Source: Rhodobacter sp. TJ_12 (GTDB taxonomy: Bacteria > Pseudomonadota > Alphaproteobacteria > Rhodobacterales > Rhodobacteraceae). Taken from it: a stretch of DNA of 64,000 nucleotides. Within the stretch, counting starts at the first letter, position 1. The number at the start of each line of letters is the position of its first letter. The stretch spans positions 37,423 to 101,422 of the forward strand of contig NZ_NRRD01000011.1 of the NCBI RefSeq assembly GCF_020023995.1, written 5' to 3'. Below the pieces are notes generated by a model. The model saw only the letters and a list, made by a program, of their open reading frames with translations. It ran no database searches and had not been told where the DNA came from. Below are positions 16,449 through 24,372 of this stretch, piece by piece. The position numbers and the translations under genes were made by a program.

Positions 16449-17333
16449 TCAGCCCTGCCAGACATCCATATGAATGATCACATCGGCCTGCGGATGGGCG
16501 TCCAAGATCGCGCGTTTGAGACTGCGCGCAATTGCATGGGCGGCCTCAAGCGATTGGTCGCCATCCAGTTCGATATGCAATTGCACGAAAAGTTTCGCGC
16601 CTGCGGTGCGAGTCTTGAGGTCGTGATAGCCGCGCACCCCGGGCCAGATCTCGGCAATCTCGGCGATGCTTTGCACCACGTCCTCTGGGGCGGCGCGGTC
16701 CATCAGCGCGTGCCAACTGGCCACAAAGATGCGCGCCGCGCCACGCAGCATGATCGCGGCGGCGATGATGGCAATCACGCTATCGGCGCGGGTCCACCCA
16801 AACCGGGCCGAGAGCCACAGTGCCAGCATCGCGCCCAGCGTGGGCAAAAGATCGCCCAGATAATGCAGCATATCGGCGGCCACGACCTTGTTGCCGGTGC
16901 GTGCGGCCACCCGACGTTGCCACAGCACCAGCGCGCCGGTCAGCACGGCAGAAAGCGCCATCACCGCGATGCCCGCGCCCTCATCTGCCAAAACTGGCGG
17001 GCGCGCGGCGATCAGCCGGTCCACCCCGGCCCAAAGAATCGCCGCGCCCGAGGCGGCGACGAAAACGGCTTGCCCCAGCGAGACCAGATCCTCGACCGAG
17101 GTATGCCCAAAGGAATGATCGTCATCGGCGGGGCGGGCGGCATAGATGATTGCAATCAACCCAGCCGCCGAGATCAGAAGATCCATCGCCGAATCGGCCA
17201 AAGAGGCGGCAATCGACAGCGCCCCGGTGGCCCAAAGCGCCCAAAGCTTAAGACAAACCAACAGCGTGGCGACACAAACCGAGGCAAGCCCGGCGGACAG
17301 GTTCAGCTTTTGCGTGGCGTGACTATGGGGCAT
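16449..17333 (-). CDS. Cation diffusion facilitator transporter (FieF-like)
   Basis: This 294-residue protein has six membrane helices followed by a ~80-residue cytoplasmic domain. The metal-site residues are visible as DSAMD in helix 2 and DMLHYLGD in helix 5, the DxxxD/HxxxD pattern of CDF exporters that swap Zn2+, Fe2+ or similar ions for protons. HDLKTRTAG in the C-terminal domain is also typical. The frame extends to 17354 with a TTG, but the ATG at 17333 better fits the family N-terminus. The metal cannot be assigned. It stands alone between the YqjD-like gene and an SH3 protein. Confidence 0.9.
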   Translation of the reverse strand: MPHSHATQKLNLSAGLASVCVATLLVCLKLWALWATGALSIAASLADSAMDLLISAAGLIAIIYAARPADDDHSFGHTSVEDLVSLGQAVFVAASGAAILWAGVDRLIAARPPVLADEGAGIAVMALSAVLTGALVLWQRRVAARTGNKVVAADMLHYLGDLLPTLGAMLALWLSARFGWTRADSVIAIIAAAIMLRGAARIFVASWHALMDRAAPEDVVQSIAEIAEIWPGVRGYHDLKTRTAGAKLFVQLHIELDGDQSLEAAHAIARSLKRAILDAHPQADVIIHMDVWQG

Positions 17334-17384
17334 CGAGGTCTCTTGGCGGGGCAACGGGCGCTCTGCCTAGCCGATCCGCGCGGC

Positions 17385-17978
17385 TCAGTCACGGATTTCA
17401 TCGGGGGTCACCCCCCAGATTTTTTCTTTGGGCACCCAGCCATCGGCATCCTCTGCGGAAATTTCGCACCAAGTGCGGGTGCAATCCCCCAGCCGCGCTA
17501 GCGCGCCCATCTCGGCCAGCGCCACCACCGGCGATTGCACCTCGGGACGGGCGTGCAATTCGGTCATATCGTCTTCGACAATCACCATGCGCACCCCCGA
17601 TAAAAGCGAATAATGGACCCAGCCGCCCGCCCCGTCACGGTCTTCGACGCGCCGCCAATGGCCGTGCTCTGCCGTGATGCGCAGCGGCATGCCAGCATGT
17701 TTGAACACCCAATCGATGCGGTGCGACAGCGACGGCCCGCGCCGGGCGTTGCCCTCGTCTCCCTTAAGCGAAACAAATCGCGGCAGCGGCAGGTTGGTGA
17801 CGGGGCCACGGCGCGGAGAATTGGCCGTGGTGTCGGCTTGGGCCGGGGTAATGGGGTTAGAAACAGCAAGGGCAAAAGCGATGGCAAAGCCTGCGGCGGG
17901 GGCAAAACCTGCCCAGTGACTGCGCAGCGCAGCAATGGTTGCGCAAGAAAATTGCGTCGAAAGTCCAAAAAACGTCAT
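17385..17978 (-). CDS. Exported SH3-domain protein
   Basis: This 197-residue protein has a hydrophobic N-terminal segment (~20-50, GFAPAAGFAIAFALAVSNPI) ending near AQAD, consistent with a signal peptide or anchor. The mature part contains two bacterial SH3-like repeats: LSHRIDWVFKHAGMPLRI with GAGGWVHYSLLSG, and ALARLGDCTRTWCEIS with DGWVPKEKIWGV. These exported SH3 proteins are presumed to bind cell-wall or protein ligands. The ATG at 17978 follows GGAGAGAG. It is divergent from the hydroxyacid dehydrogenase gene. The family is sometimes mislabelled aspartyl-tRNA synthetase in databases; nothing here supports that. Confidence 0.8.
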   Translation of the reverse strand: MTFFGLSTQFSCATIAALRSHWAGFAPAAGFAIAFALAVSNPITPAQADTTANSPRRGPVTNLPLPRFVSLKGDEGNARRGPSLSHRIDWVFKHAGMPLRITAEHGHWRRVEDRDGAGGWVHYSLLSGVRMVIVEDDMTELHARPEVQSPVVALAEMGALARLGDCTRTWCEISAEDADGWVPKEKIWGVTPDEIRD

Positions 17979-18065
17979 TTCTGCTCTCTCCGGGCCTTGT
18001 AACTTGCCCCTTTGACGGTCAATTTGCACCCAAGCCGGACCTATTGGAAGAGAGGAGAGCCAACC

Positions 18066-19052
18066 ATGCCCGCACCGCGGCTAAGTGTTGTCGTGACGCG
18101 ACGGTTGCCCGAAGTCGTCGAGACCCGGATGAAAGAGCTGTTCGATGTCGAACTGCGTGAAACCGATGCGCGGATGAGCCGGGAGGAGCTGGTGGCCGCG
18201 ATGCATGATGCCGATGTGCTTGTGCCGACGCTGACCGATCATATCGACGCCAATATGCTGGCGCAGGCGGGCGACCGGCTGCGGTTGATTGCCAATTTCG
18301 GGGCCGGGGTGGATCATATCGATGTGGCCTCTGCGCGCTCGCGCAATGTGCTGGTGTCCAACACGCCGGGGGTGGTGACCGAAGATACCGCCGATATGGT
18401 GATGTCGCTGATCCTTGGCGTGACCCGGCGCGTGCCCGAGGGGCTGGCGCTGATTAATCGTGGCGAATGGCAGGGCTTTTCGCCCACGGCCCTTTTGGGG
18501 GGCCGCATCGGCGGGCGCCGGCTGGGCATCATCGGCATGGGGCGGATTGGTCAGGCGGTGGCGCGGCGCGCGGCGGCTTTTGGCATGCAGATCCACTATC
18601 ACAACCGCCGCCGGTTGCGCCCCGAAACCGAGGCGGACTTGCAAGCGACCTATTGGGAAAGCCTTGATCAGATGGTCGCGCGGATGGATGTGGTCTCGGT
18701 CAACTGCCCGCATACGCCCTCGACGTTCCATTTGCTGAATGCGCGGCGGCTCAAGCTGATGAAGCCCTCGGCGGTGATCGTGAACACCTCGCGCGGCGAA
18801 GTGATCGATGAAAACGCGCTGACGCGGGCACTGAAGGCCGGGGAGTTGGCGGGTGCCGGGCTTGATGTGTTTGAGCACGGGACCGAGTTTAACCCGGTGC
18901 TACGCGAAATGCCCAATGTCGTGCTTTTGCCCCATATGGGCTCGGCCACGCTCGAAGGGCGCATCGAGATGGGCGAGAAAGTGATCTTGAACATCAAGAC
19001 TTTCGCCGATGGCCACCGACCGCCAGATCTGGTGGTGCCGGGCGTTCTTTGA
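18066..19052 (+). CDS. D-isomer specific 2-hydroxyacid dehydrogenase (glyoxylate/hydroxypyruvate reductase-like)
   Basis: This 328-residue NAD(P)-dependent enzyme has the two-domain fold of D-2-hydroxyacid dehydrogenases. The nucleotide motif is LGIIGMGRIGQAVARR. The catalytic arginine is in VNTSRGEVID, the acidic residue is in DVFEHGTEFNP, and the histidine is in LLPHMGSAT. The size and TPGVVTEDTADMV segment fit the glyoxylate/hydroxypyruvate reductase group. The ATG at 18066 follows AGAGGAGAG. It is a single gene between the divergent SH3 gene and a strong terminator. The physiological 2-keto acid is uncertain. Confidence 0.9.
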   Translation: MPAPRLSVVVTRRLPEVVETRMKELFDVELRETDARMSREELVAAMHDADVLVPTLTDHIDANMLAQAGDRLRLIANFGAGVDHIDVASARSRNVLVSNTPGVVTEDTADMVMSLILGVTRRVPEGLALINRGEWQGFSPTALLGGRIGGRRLGIIGMGRIGQAVARRAAAFGMQIHYHNRRRLRPETEADLQATYWESLDQMVARMDVVSVNCPHTPSTFHLLNARRLKLMKPSAVIVNTSRGEVIDENALTRALKAGELAGAGLDVFEHGTEFNPVLREMPNVVLLPHMGSATLEGRIEMGEKVILNIKTFADGHRPPDLVVPGVL

Positions 19053-19067
19053 CGCTGTGCCCTAACC

Positions 19068-19108
19068 GAAAAAACCGGCGGCCCTAGGGGTGCGCCGGTT
19101 TTCTTTTG
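19068..19108 (+). terminator. Strong Rho-independent terminator after the hydroxyacid dehydrogenase
   Basis: A perfect 10-bp AAAACCGGCG / CGCCGGTTTT stem with a 12-base loop is followed by CTTTTG. The A-run before the stem means it can also work on the minus strand, for the convergent gene ending at 19124. Confidence 0.8.
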
Positions 19109-19123
19109 TGCTGTGTCTCGGGG

Positions 19124-19771
19124 TCACATCCGAACTTGGACGCTGCCGCCTTTGCCTTGCGCGCTCGCCGCCGCCGCAGCGTTGTTGGAATAGCTGTTTT
19201 CCGCATTGGCCTCGGCCATGAGCTGTTCCATCTTTTGCGCAAGATTGACGCGAGAATTGGCCTTCGCCTCTGCGTTCGACGCTTCGATACTTTGCTCGGT
19301 TATGCTGCGCTGCTGGGCAAGCTGCTCGGTGACATCGGGGCGGCTTTGCGACAGGTCCACCTTGCCCGGCTCGGTCGATTGCGCGATTGACTCGGCAAGT
19401 TCCGTGACCGTCGTGCCCGGTTCGCCGCCGGCCTGCTGCTTGCGGATTTGTTCAACCGGGGTCGGATCGCGCTGCTTCATCTCGGCAAGGTTTTCGGCGC
19501 TGATCTCTTTGGTCATCGCCAAGGCGCCGGTCTTTTGCGTTTTTGCTTCGGCTGCGGCCCGCACAAGCGTTTCGGCGGCGGCATTCGTCGGCATGGAACG
19601 CCCCATCCGCGCGACGTCGGTGGGCGAGGCGCGTTTGCTGGCACTATTTTCAGGGGGTGCCGCGTTTTGCGGGGCGGCCATCGCGGCTGTAGGCGCGGCC
19701 CGGCTCGCCATGGCTGCACTGACCGAACTGGCGGCAGCAGCAGAGTTAGAAATTTGTCCATCGAGGCGCAT
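19124..19771 (-). CDS. Ala/Glu/Ser-rich hypothetical protein
   Basis: This 215-residue protein has low complexity: an Ala/Ser/Pro-rich first third without a hydrophobic segment, and a Gln/Glu/Ala-rich second half predicted to form helices. No signal peptide or membrane helix is visible. I do not recognise a family. A 29-bp motif at 19837-19865, 65 bp upstream of its ATG, is nearly identical to one before the next minus-strand gene, so the two are probably co-regulated. The ATG at 19771 lacks a good ribosome site. It is convergent with the hydroxyacid dehydrogenase gene, with a terminator between. Confidence 0.6.
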   Translation of the reverse strand: MRLDGQISNSAAAASSVSAAMASRAAPTAAMAAPQNAAPPENSASKRASPTDVARMGRSMPTNAAAETLVRAAAEAKTQKTGALAMTKEISAENLAEMKQRDPTPVEQIRKQQAGGEPGTTVTELAESIAQSTEPGKVDLSQSRPDVTEQLAQQRSITEQSIEASNAEAKANSRVNLAQKMEQLMAEANAENSYSNNAAAAASAQGKGGSVQVRM

Positions 19772-19836
19772 GACAAATCCGATACACAGGTTTTGGCGAA
19801 GGTTTCAGGCTATAGATACTGCAAACGGCCCCGCGT

Positions 19837-19865
19837 TTCACGCCAGAGCTTGCGAATTGGTAAAC
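19837..19865 (-). promoter_or_regulatory. 29-bp conserved upstream motif, copy 1
   Basis: This stretch matches 20708-20736 at 27 of 29 positions. Its core on the plus strand is TTGCGAATTGGTAA, a near-palindrome of the form TTAC-N-AATT-N-GTAA. It lies 65 bp upstream of the Ala/Glu/Ser-rich gene. The flanks are not conserved, so it looks like a promoter or operator and not a gene duplication. Confidence 0.55.
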
Positions 19866-19890
19866 TGCGGGCCCGAAGCGCGCGGCTGCG

Positions 19891-20688
19891 TCAGAGCGTC
19901 AGGCGGATGCTGTGCCCCTTTTGCGCCTCGTGTCCAACCAAAGCCAAAGAGAAAGTGGAGTAAGCCCCCTGCGTGACGCTCATCCCAGTCATTTGTGACA
20001 TAAGCGATTCCATCGCATCGCGGCCCCTGTCCGCCTCGACAACACCTGCGGCCGCAGAATCGACCGGATTGGCGGCCGAGGCGATGCTTTCCAAAATCGC
20101 TTCGCGGCGGTTTGCATCGACGCGCATTTCAGCAAGGCGGCGGGCATCAGATTCGGTCCCCCCCTGACTGTCTGCATCAAAGAGGCTGCTCAGGTCGATA
20201 ACCGTATCACCTTGGCTGGCCGTCCCGGCTTCGACAAGCCGCCCGATCAGCGCTTCCAGCACCGATTGTGCATTCGCATTGGTGACACGCGATTGCCCGG
20301 TCTCAAGCCCCGCTTGTGCCGCGCCCGCGCCTTGCCCTGCGGTCGTCGTGCTGGCGTTCTGCGCCGATGCGCCGGCCCCGGTGTTCGAAGTGGCGGCGGC
20401 CTGTTGCCCCCCGGCCTGCGTGGCGGTTTCGCTGGCGCCGCTTTGCCCCGACAGCATCGATTCGACCGTCAAACCCACTTGGCCCAGACCTTCGGTTTGC
20501 GGGGCAGGGGGGGGCGGTTCGGTTGTGGCGGAGGGGGTGCTCTGCGCCGGACTTTGTGTCGAGGCTGAAGACTGCGCGTTCTGGCCTTGGCCAAAGCCCT
20601 GCCCGGATAAAATCACCTGCAAAAGTGCGGAAACATAGCCGAGAATGGACATTGCGGGACTCGCTGGGAATTGTGTCAAATTGTTCAT
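19891..20688 (-). CDS. Gln/Ala/Ser-rich hypothetical protein
   Basis: The protein has ~265 residues. A short hydrophobic start (MSILGYVSALLQVILSG) is followed by ~120 residues of Ser/Thr/Gln/Ala/Pro-rich low complexity, then a more ordered C-terminal 130 residues ending SLALVGHEAQKGHSIRLTL. I do not recognise it. The start is uncertain: an ATG at 20688 gives the longer form, and an ATG at 20652 begins at MSILGYV and puts the shared 29-bp motif at 55 bp upstream, close to the 65 bp seen for the neighbouring gene. Composition resembles its downstream neighbour, and both may belong to the same surface or appendage-related process, but this is inference. Confidence 0.6.
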   Translation of the reverse strand: MNNLTQFPASPAMSILGYVSALLQVILSGQGFGQGQNAQSSASTQSPAQSTPSATTEPPPPAPQTEGLGQVGLTVESMLSGQSGASETATQAGGQQAAATSNTGAGASAQNASTTTAGQGAGAAQAGLETGQSRVTNANAQSVLEALIGRLVEAGTASQGDTVIDLSSLFDADSQGGTESDARRLAEMRVDANRREAILESIASAANPVDSAAAGVVEADRGRDAMESLMSQMTGMSVTQGAYSTFSLALVGHEAQKGHSIRLTL

Positions 20689-20707
20689 ACCGCGCCGGGC
20701 TCGCCGG

Positions 20708-20736
20708 TTCACGCCAAAGCTTACGAATTGGTAAAC
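20708..20736 (-). promoter_or_regulatory. 29-bp conserved upstream motif, copy 2
   Basis: This is the second copy of the motif described at 19837-19865, differing at two positions. The core TTACGAATTGGTAA (20721-20734) is palindromic at 12 of 14 positions. It is found only upstream of these two adjacent unknown genes in this window. Confidence 0.55.
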
Positions 20737-20870
20737 CCATCGCAAACAAGGGGCCGAGCGGTTTCACCGGCGCGAGAGGATGTCGCTTTTCGCCGCCAAA
20801 TGTCGGGCACGCTTGTCCGAACTGCGGCCAACCTGCCAAAACGGAGCAAAACACCCTTCAGGAGAGTCCG

Positions 20871-23372
20871 ATGAAAACCCATGTCAAAGCTTTGGTCGTC
20901 GGCGGCGGTGCCGTCGGCTGCTCGGTTGCCTATCACCTTGCCAAGGCTGGCTGGGAGACGATGCTGGTCGAGCGTGACGAGCTGACCTCGGGCTCCACGT
21001 GGCACGCCGCCGGTCTGCTGCCGCTGTTCAACATGAGCTATGCGACCACCCACATCCACAAATACTCGGTCGATTTCTACAAAACGCTGGAAGCGGAAAC
21101 CGGTCTGAATGCGGGCTTTTCGATCTGCGGCAACCTGCGTATGGCGCAAACGCAAGAGCGTATGGACGAATATATGCTCTATTCGTCGGTCGCCGAAACG
21201 GCGGGTGTCTACCACGAATTCCTGACGCCCGCGCAAATGAAAGAGCGTTGGCCACTTCTGAACACCGAAGATCTGCGCGGCGCGCTGTTCCATCCGCAAG
21301 ATGGCTACATCAACCCCGCCGATGTGACCCAGGCGATGGCCAAGGGGGCGCGTCAACGTGGCGTGGACATTGTCCGCAAGTTGCAGGTGAACGCCTACAA
21401 ATGGACCGGCTCGGAATGGATCGTCACGCTCGAAAAGATGACCGAGAAGGGCGGCAACCTTGTGGGCTCGGGCGAGATGATCGACGTGCATGCCGAACAT
21501 GTCGTGACCGCGACGGGCAACCACGCGCAGCGCACCGCGCGGCTTTTGGGCATCAAAATCCCGGCGATCCCGGTAGAGCACCAATTCATCGTCACCGAGC
21601 CCGATCCGGCGCTGGTCAAGTGGCGCGCCGAGGGCAACCCCGAACACCCGGTGCTGCGCGATTCGGATTCGAAATGGTATGTGCGCGAAGAGCGCGGCGG
21701 CTGGATCTTGGGCCCCTATGAGCGCAACGCGCCCGCGCGGTTCCTGTATGACGTGCCGGAAACCTTCCGCGCTGACCTCTTCCCGCTCGATCTGGAGCGG
21801 ATCGAAGAAGAATATATGTCGATGATCCACCGTCTGCCGACCTCGGAAACCGTGGGTCTGAAAGACGATTTCAACGGCCCGATCTGCTACACGCCCGATG
21901 GCAACCCGCTGGTCGGCCCGGCGCCGGGCCTGCGCAACATGTGGCTGGCCGAAGGCTTCAGCTTCGGCATCACCGCGGCGGGCGGCACCGGCTACTATCT
22001 TGCCCAGATGATGGTCGAGGGCGAAGCCGAGATCGACATGGCCAGCCTTGATCCCAAGCGCTACGGCAATTGGATGACCACCGAATATGCGGCGCGCAAA
22101 AACGAAGAATGCTACGAGCACGTCTTCATTTTGCACCACCCGGACGAAGAGCGCGAAGCCTGCCGTCCGCTGCGCACCGCGCCCGCCTATGACCGCCAAC
22201 TCGCGCTGGGCGCGCAAATGGGTCAGGTGAACGGGTGGGAACGCCCCAACTACTACGGTCCGGTCGATGCGCCGGCGGATTTTGACCACAAGTCGCGCAG
22301 CTTCCGCCGTGGCGCATGGTGGCAATATGCCAAAGCCGAAGCCGAAGCCCTGCGTGAAACCTGCGGGATCATTGATGCCTCGGCCTTCACCAAGCACCTT
22401 GTGCGCGGCCCCGGCGCGACGGCGTTCTTGGATCACTTCACCTGCAACAAGCTGCCGAAAGTGGGGCGCATCAACCTGACCTATGCGCTGACCGATGCGG
22501 GCACGGTGCGCACCGAATATACGATCGTGCGGATCGCCGAGGATGAATACTACCTGATCTCGGCAGGGGCTTGGACGGCTTATGATGCCGATTTCCTCAA
22601 ACAATCGGCCGAGGATTTCATCGCCAATGGTGGCGGCTACATCGACATCCACGATGTGACGACGCAATGGGGCGTTTATGCACTGGCAGGCCCGAATGCG
22701 CGCGCGCTGCTCAATGAAATCGTCAAAGACGCGGCGCCCGAAACGGTGCTGAGCAACAAGCGCTTCCCGTGGCTGAGCTACCGCGATATCGAACTGGGCA
22801 TGTGCCCGGTGCGTGCGGTGCGCGTGGCCTATACCGGCGAATTGGGCTGGGAGCTGCATTTCCCGGTCGAATTTGGCCGCTACCTGTGGGATCTGATCTG
22901 GTCGGTCGGTGAAAAGCACGGGCTCAAACCGGTGGGCGCGCGGGCGCAAAACTGGCTGCGTCAGGAAAAATCCTACCGCGCCTTTGGCAACGAATTGGGC
23001 CGCGATGCGACGCCGATGGAAGCCGGTCTCGACCGTTTCATCGACTTGGGCAAAGAGTTCCGCGGCAAGCAAGCGATGTTGGACACCGGCATCCGTGCGA
23101 AATGCGTCACGCTGCTCATCGATGGGCCGGAAGATTGCGACCCGTGGGGCAAAGAAGCGCTTCTGGTCGATGGCGAAAAGGTCGGGCGTCTGACCTCGGG
23201 CGGCTGGTCGGTTGCCTTCGGCAAGCAGATCGGCATGGGCTATGTCCGCCCCGATCTGGCTGAGGTGGGCACCAAGCTAAAAGTGAAGATGCTGCTGCAA
23301 GAATGGGATGCGGTTGTGGCCGAGGACAGCCCGCATGACCCGACCAACGCGCGCATCCGCATTGACGGCTAA
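20871..23372 (+). CDS. FAD-dependent oxidoreductase fused to GcvT domain (dimethylglycine/sarcosine dehydrogenase-like)
   Basis: This 833-residue enzyme has an N-terminal DAO-type FAD domain (VVGGGAVGCSVAYHLAKAGW) and a C-terminal GcvT/aminomethyltransferase-like folate domain from ~residue 430. His45 in GSTWHAAGL is the position that carries covalent FAD in dimethylglycine and sarcosine dehydrogenases. Such enzymes oxidatively demethylate N-methylated amino acids and pass the one-carbon unit to tetrahydrofolate. This fits use of glycine betaine or similar methylamines. The ATG at 20871 has an AGGAGAG site. The frame stays open ~550 bases upstream, but that part lacks family similarity. The exact substrate is uncertain. 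Confidence 0.88.
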   Translation: MKTHVKALVVGGGAVGCSVAYHLAKAGWETMLVERDELTSGSTWHAAGLLPLFNMSYATTHIHKYSVDFYKTLEAETGLNAGFSICGNLRMAQTQERMDEYMLYSSVAETAGVYHEFLTPAQMKERWPLLNTEDLRGALFHPQDGYINPADVTQAMAKGARQRGVDIVRKLQVNAYKWTGSEWIVTLEKMTEKGGNLVGSGEMIDVHAEHVVTATGNHAQRTARLLGIKIPAIPVEHQFIVTEPDPALVKWRAEGNPEHPVLRDSDSKWYVREERGGWILGPYERNAPARFLYDVPETFRADLFPLDLERIEEEYMSMIHRLPTSETVGLKDDFNGPICYTPDGNPLVGPAPGLRNMWLAEGFSFGITAAGGTGYYLAQMMVEGEAEIDMASLDPKRYGNWMTTEYAARKNEECYEHVFILHHPDEEREACRPLRTAPAYDRQLALGAQMGQVNGWERPNYYGPVDAPADFDHKSRSFRRGAWWQYAKAEAEALRETCGIIDASAFTKHLVRGPGATAFLDHFTCNKLPKVGRINLTYALTDAGTVRTEYTIVRIAEDEYYLISAGAWTAYDADFLKQSAEDFIANGGGYIDIHDVTTQWGVYALAGPNARALLNEIVKDAAPETVLSNKRFPWLSYRDIELGMCPVRAVRVAYTGELGWELHFPVEFGRYLWDLIWSVGEKHGLKPVGARAQNWLRQEKSYRAFGNELGRDATPMEAGLDRFIDLGKEFRGKQAMLDTGIRAKCVTLLIDGPEDCDPWGKEALLVDGEKVGRLTSGGWSVAFGKQIGMGYVRPDLAEVGTKLKVKMLLQEWDAVVAEDSPHDPTNARIRIDG

Positions 23373-23393
23373 GCGCAAAAGCCTTCAAGACCA

Positions 23394-23426
23394 AAGGGGC
23401 GGGGGAAACCTCCGCCCCTTATTCTT
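23394..23426 (+). terminator. Rho-independent terminator after the FAD/GcvT gene
   Basis: A 9-bp AAGGGGCGG / CCGCCCCTT stem with a 9-base loop is followed by ATTCTTG. It lies between convergent genes and has a weak T-run. Confidence 0.6.
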
Positions 23427-23435
23427 GGGCGGGTC

Positions 23436-24260
23436 TCATTGCGCGCGGCCAGACAGCCAATTCTCCCAGCCCGTGCGCGAACCGCCAAAGGCGTTCAGAT
23501 CCACCGTGCCGCCAATGCCGGGAACCACGCCGGTGCCGGAGTATTGCCAAAAGCTCCAGCGTTCATTGGGGTATTTCTCGGACGGATGGGCCGAGACCGA
23601 GCGCAGCCAAAACTCTACCCCCGCCATCCGGCCAAGGTCATTGTCTTCATAGAATTTGGGGTCGGTGTAGACCACCGGCTGGGTGCCGTAATGCGCTTCT
23701 AGCGCATTGAGGAAGATGCGCATTTCCGCGCGGACCTTGGCGGCGGGCGGGCGCAACTGGCAACTGGGCGAGGTATGGTTCCATTCGATGTCCAGCACCG
23801 GCGGCAAATCGCCCTTGCGCGCGGGCACAGTGCGGATGAACCAATCGGCCTGCTCGATCGCCGGGCGGCAGAAGTAATAGAAATGATAGGCCCCCACCGC
23901 GACGCCCGCAGCACGTGCACGCGCGGCATTAGCGCCATAGCCCGGGTCGATGTGATCGCCGCCCTCGGTCGCCTTGAGCCACGCAAATTCCACCCCGGCG
24001 GCGCGCGCCTTGGGCCAGTCGATCTTGCCTTGGTAGCGCGCGGCATCGATCCCATGCACCGGATAGCTTGCGGGGGGGCGGCCTTCCCACGGATGGGGCT
24101 TGGTATCGCCAAACTGCGCAGGCAAGCCCGGCGCGCGGTAATCGGCGGCGGCCAGCGGTTCGGGGGCCATCAATTCGGTGCGCACCGGGCCGGAGCCGGG
24201 GCCACAGCCCCACAAGGCCAAACACACCACGCCCGTTACGGATACCCAACCAAACCGCAT
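23436..24260 (-). CDS. Glycoside hydrolase family 25 lysozyme-like lipoprotein
   Basis: This 274-residue protein has a signal peptide ending LALWGCG, compatible with a lipobox, followed by a GH25 muramidase domain. GH25 features are HGIDAARYQGKIDW at the domain start, FAWLKATEGGDHIDPGY, VGAYHFYYF, the catalytic DIEW motif in PPVLDIEWN, and the C-terminal WSFWQYSGTG. GH25 enzymes cut the beta-1,4 bond of peptidoglycan between MurNAc and GlcNAc. The ATG at 24260 follows AGGGAGGGG; a longer frame to 24290 is less likely. As a probable lipoprotein it would act in the periplasm or outer membrane on the cell's own wall. Confidence 0.87.
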   Translation of the reverse strand: MRFGWVSVTGVVCLALWGCGPGSGPVRTELMAPEPLAAADYRAPGLPAQFGDTKPHPWEGRPPASYPVHGIDAARYQGKIDWPKARAAGVEFAWLKATEGGDHIDPGYGANAARARAAGVAVGAYHFYYFCRPAIEQADWFIRTVPARKGDLPPVLDIEWNHTSPSCQLRPPAAKVRAEMRIFLNALEAHYGTQPVVYTDPKFYEDNDLGRMAGVEFWLRSVSAHPSEKYPNERWSFWQYSGTGVVPGIGGTVDLNAFGGSRTGWENWLSGRAQ

Positions 24261-24299
24261 TGCCGCCCCTCCCTTGCTGCATTTCTTCAAGGGTGACGC

Positions 24300-24333
24300 A
24301 AAAGCGCCCGGCTGTCACGCGGCTGCCGGGCGC
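24300..24333 (-). terminator. Terminator after the EF-hand gene
   Basis: On the minus strand a 9-bp GCGCCCGGC / GCCGGGCGC stem is followed by TTTTGCG. It separates the EF-hand gene from the GH25 gene downstream of it on the same strand. Confidence 0.6.
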
Positions 24334-24372
24334 ATAGGCGGTTCTCAAGGCGACGTGATCTGCGTTGCGCGA

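Noticed and set aside
17385..17978. Aspartyl-tRNA synthetase annotation for the SH3 protein
   Set aside because: No synthetase motifs occur; the protein is a small exported SH3-repeat protein, and the true aspS is at 31821-33602.
20316..20870. Long N-terminal extension of the FAD/GcvT frame
   Set aside because: It lies opposite the Gln/Ala-rich gene, and the Rossmann motif starts normally from the ATG at 20871 with an AGGAGAG site.
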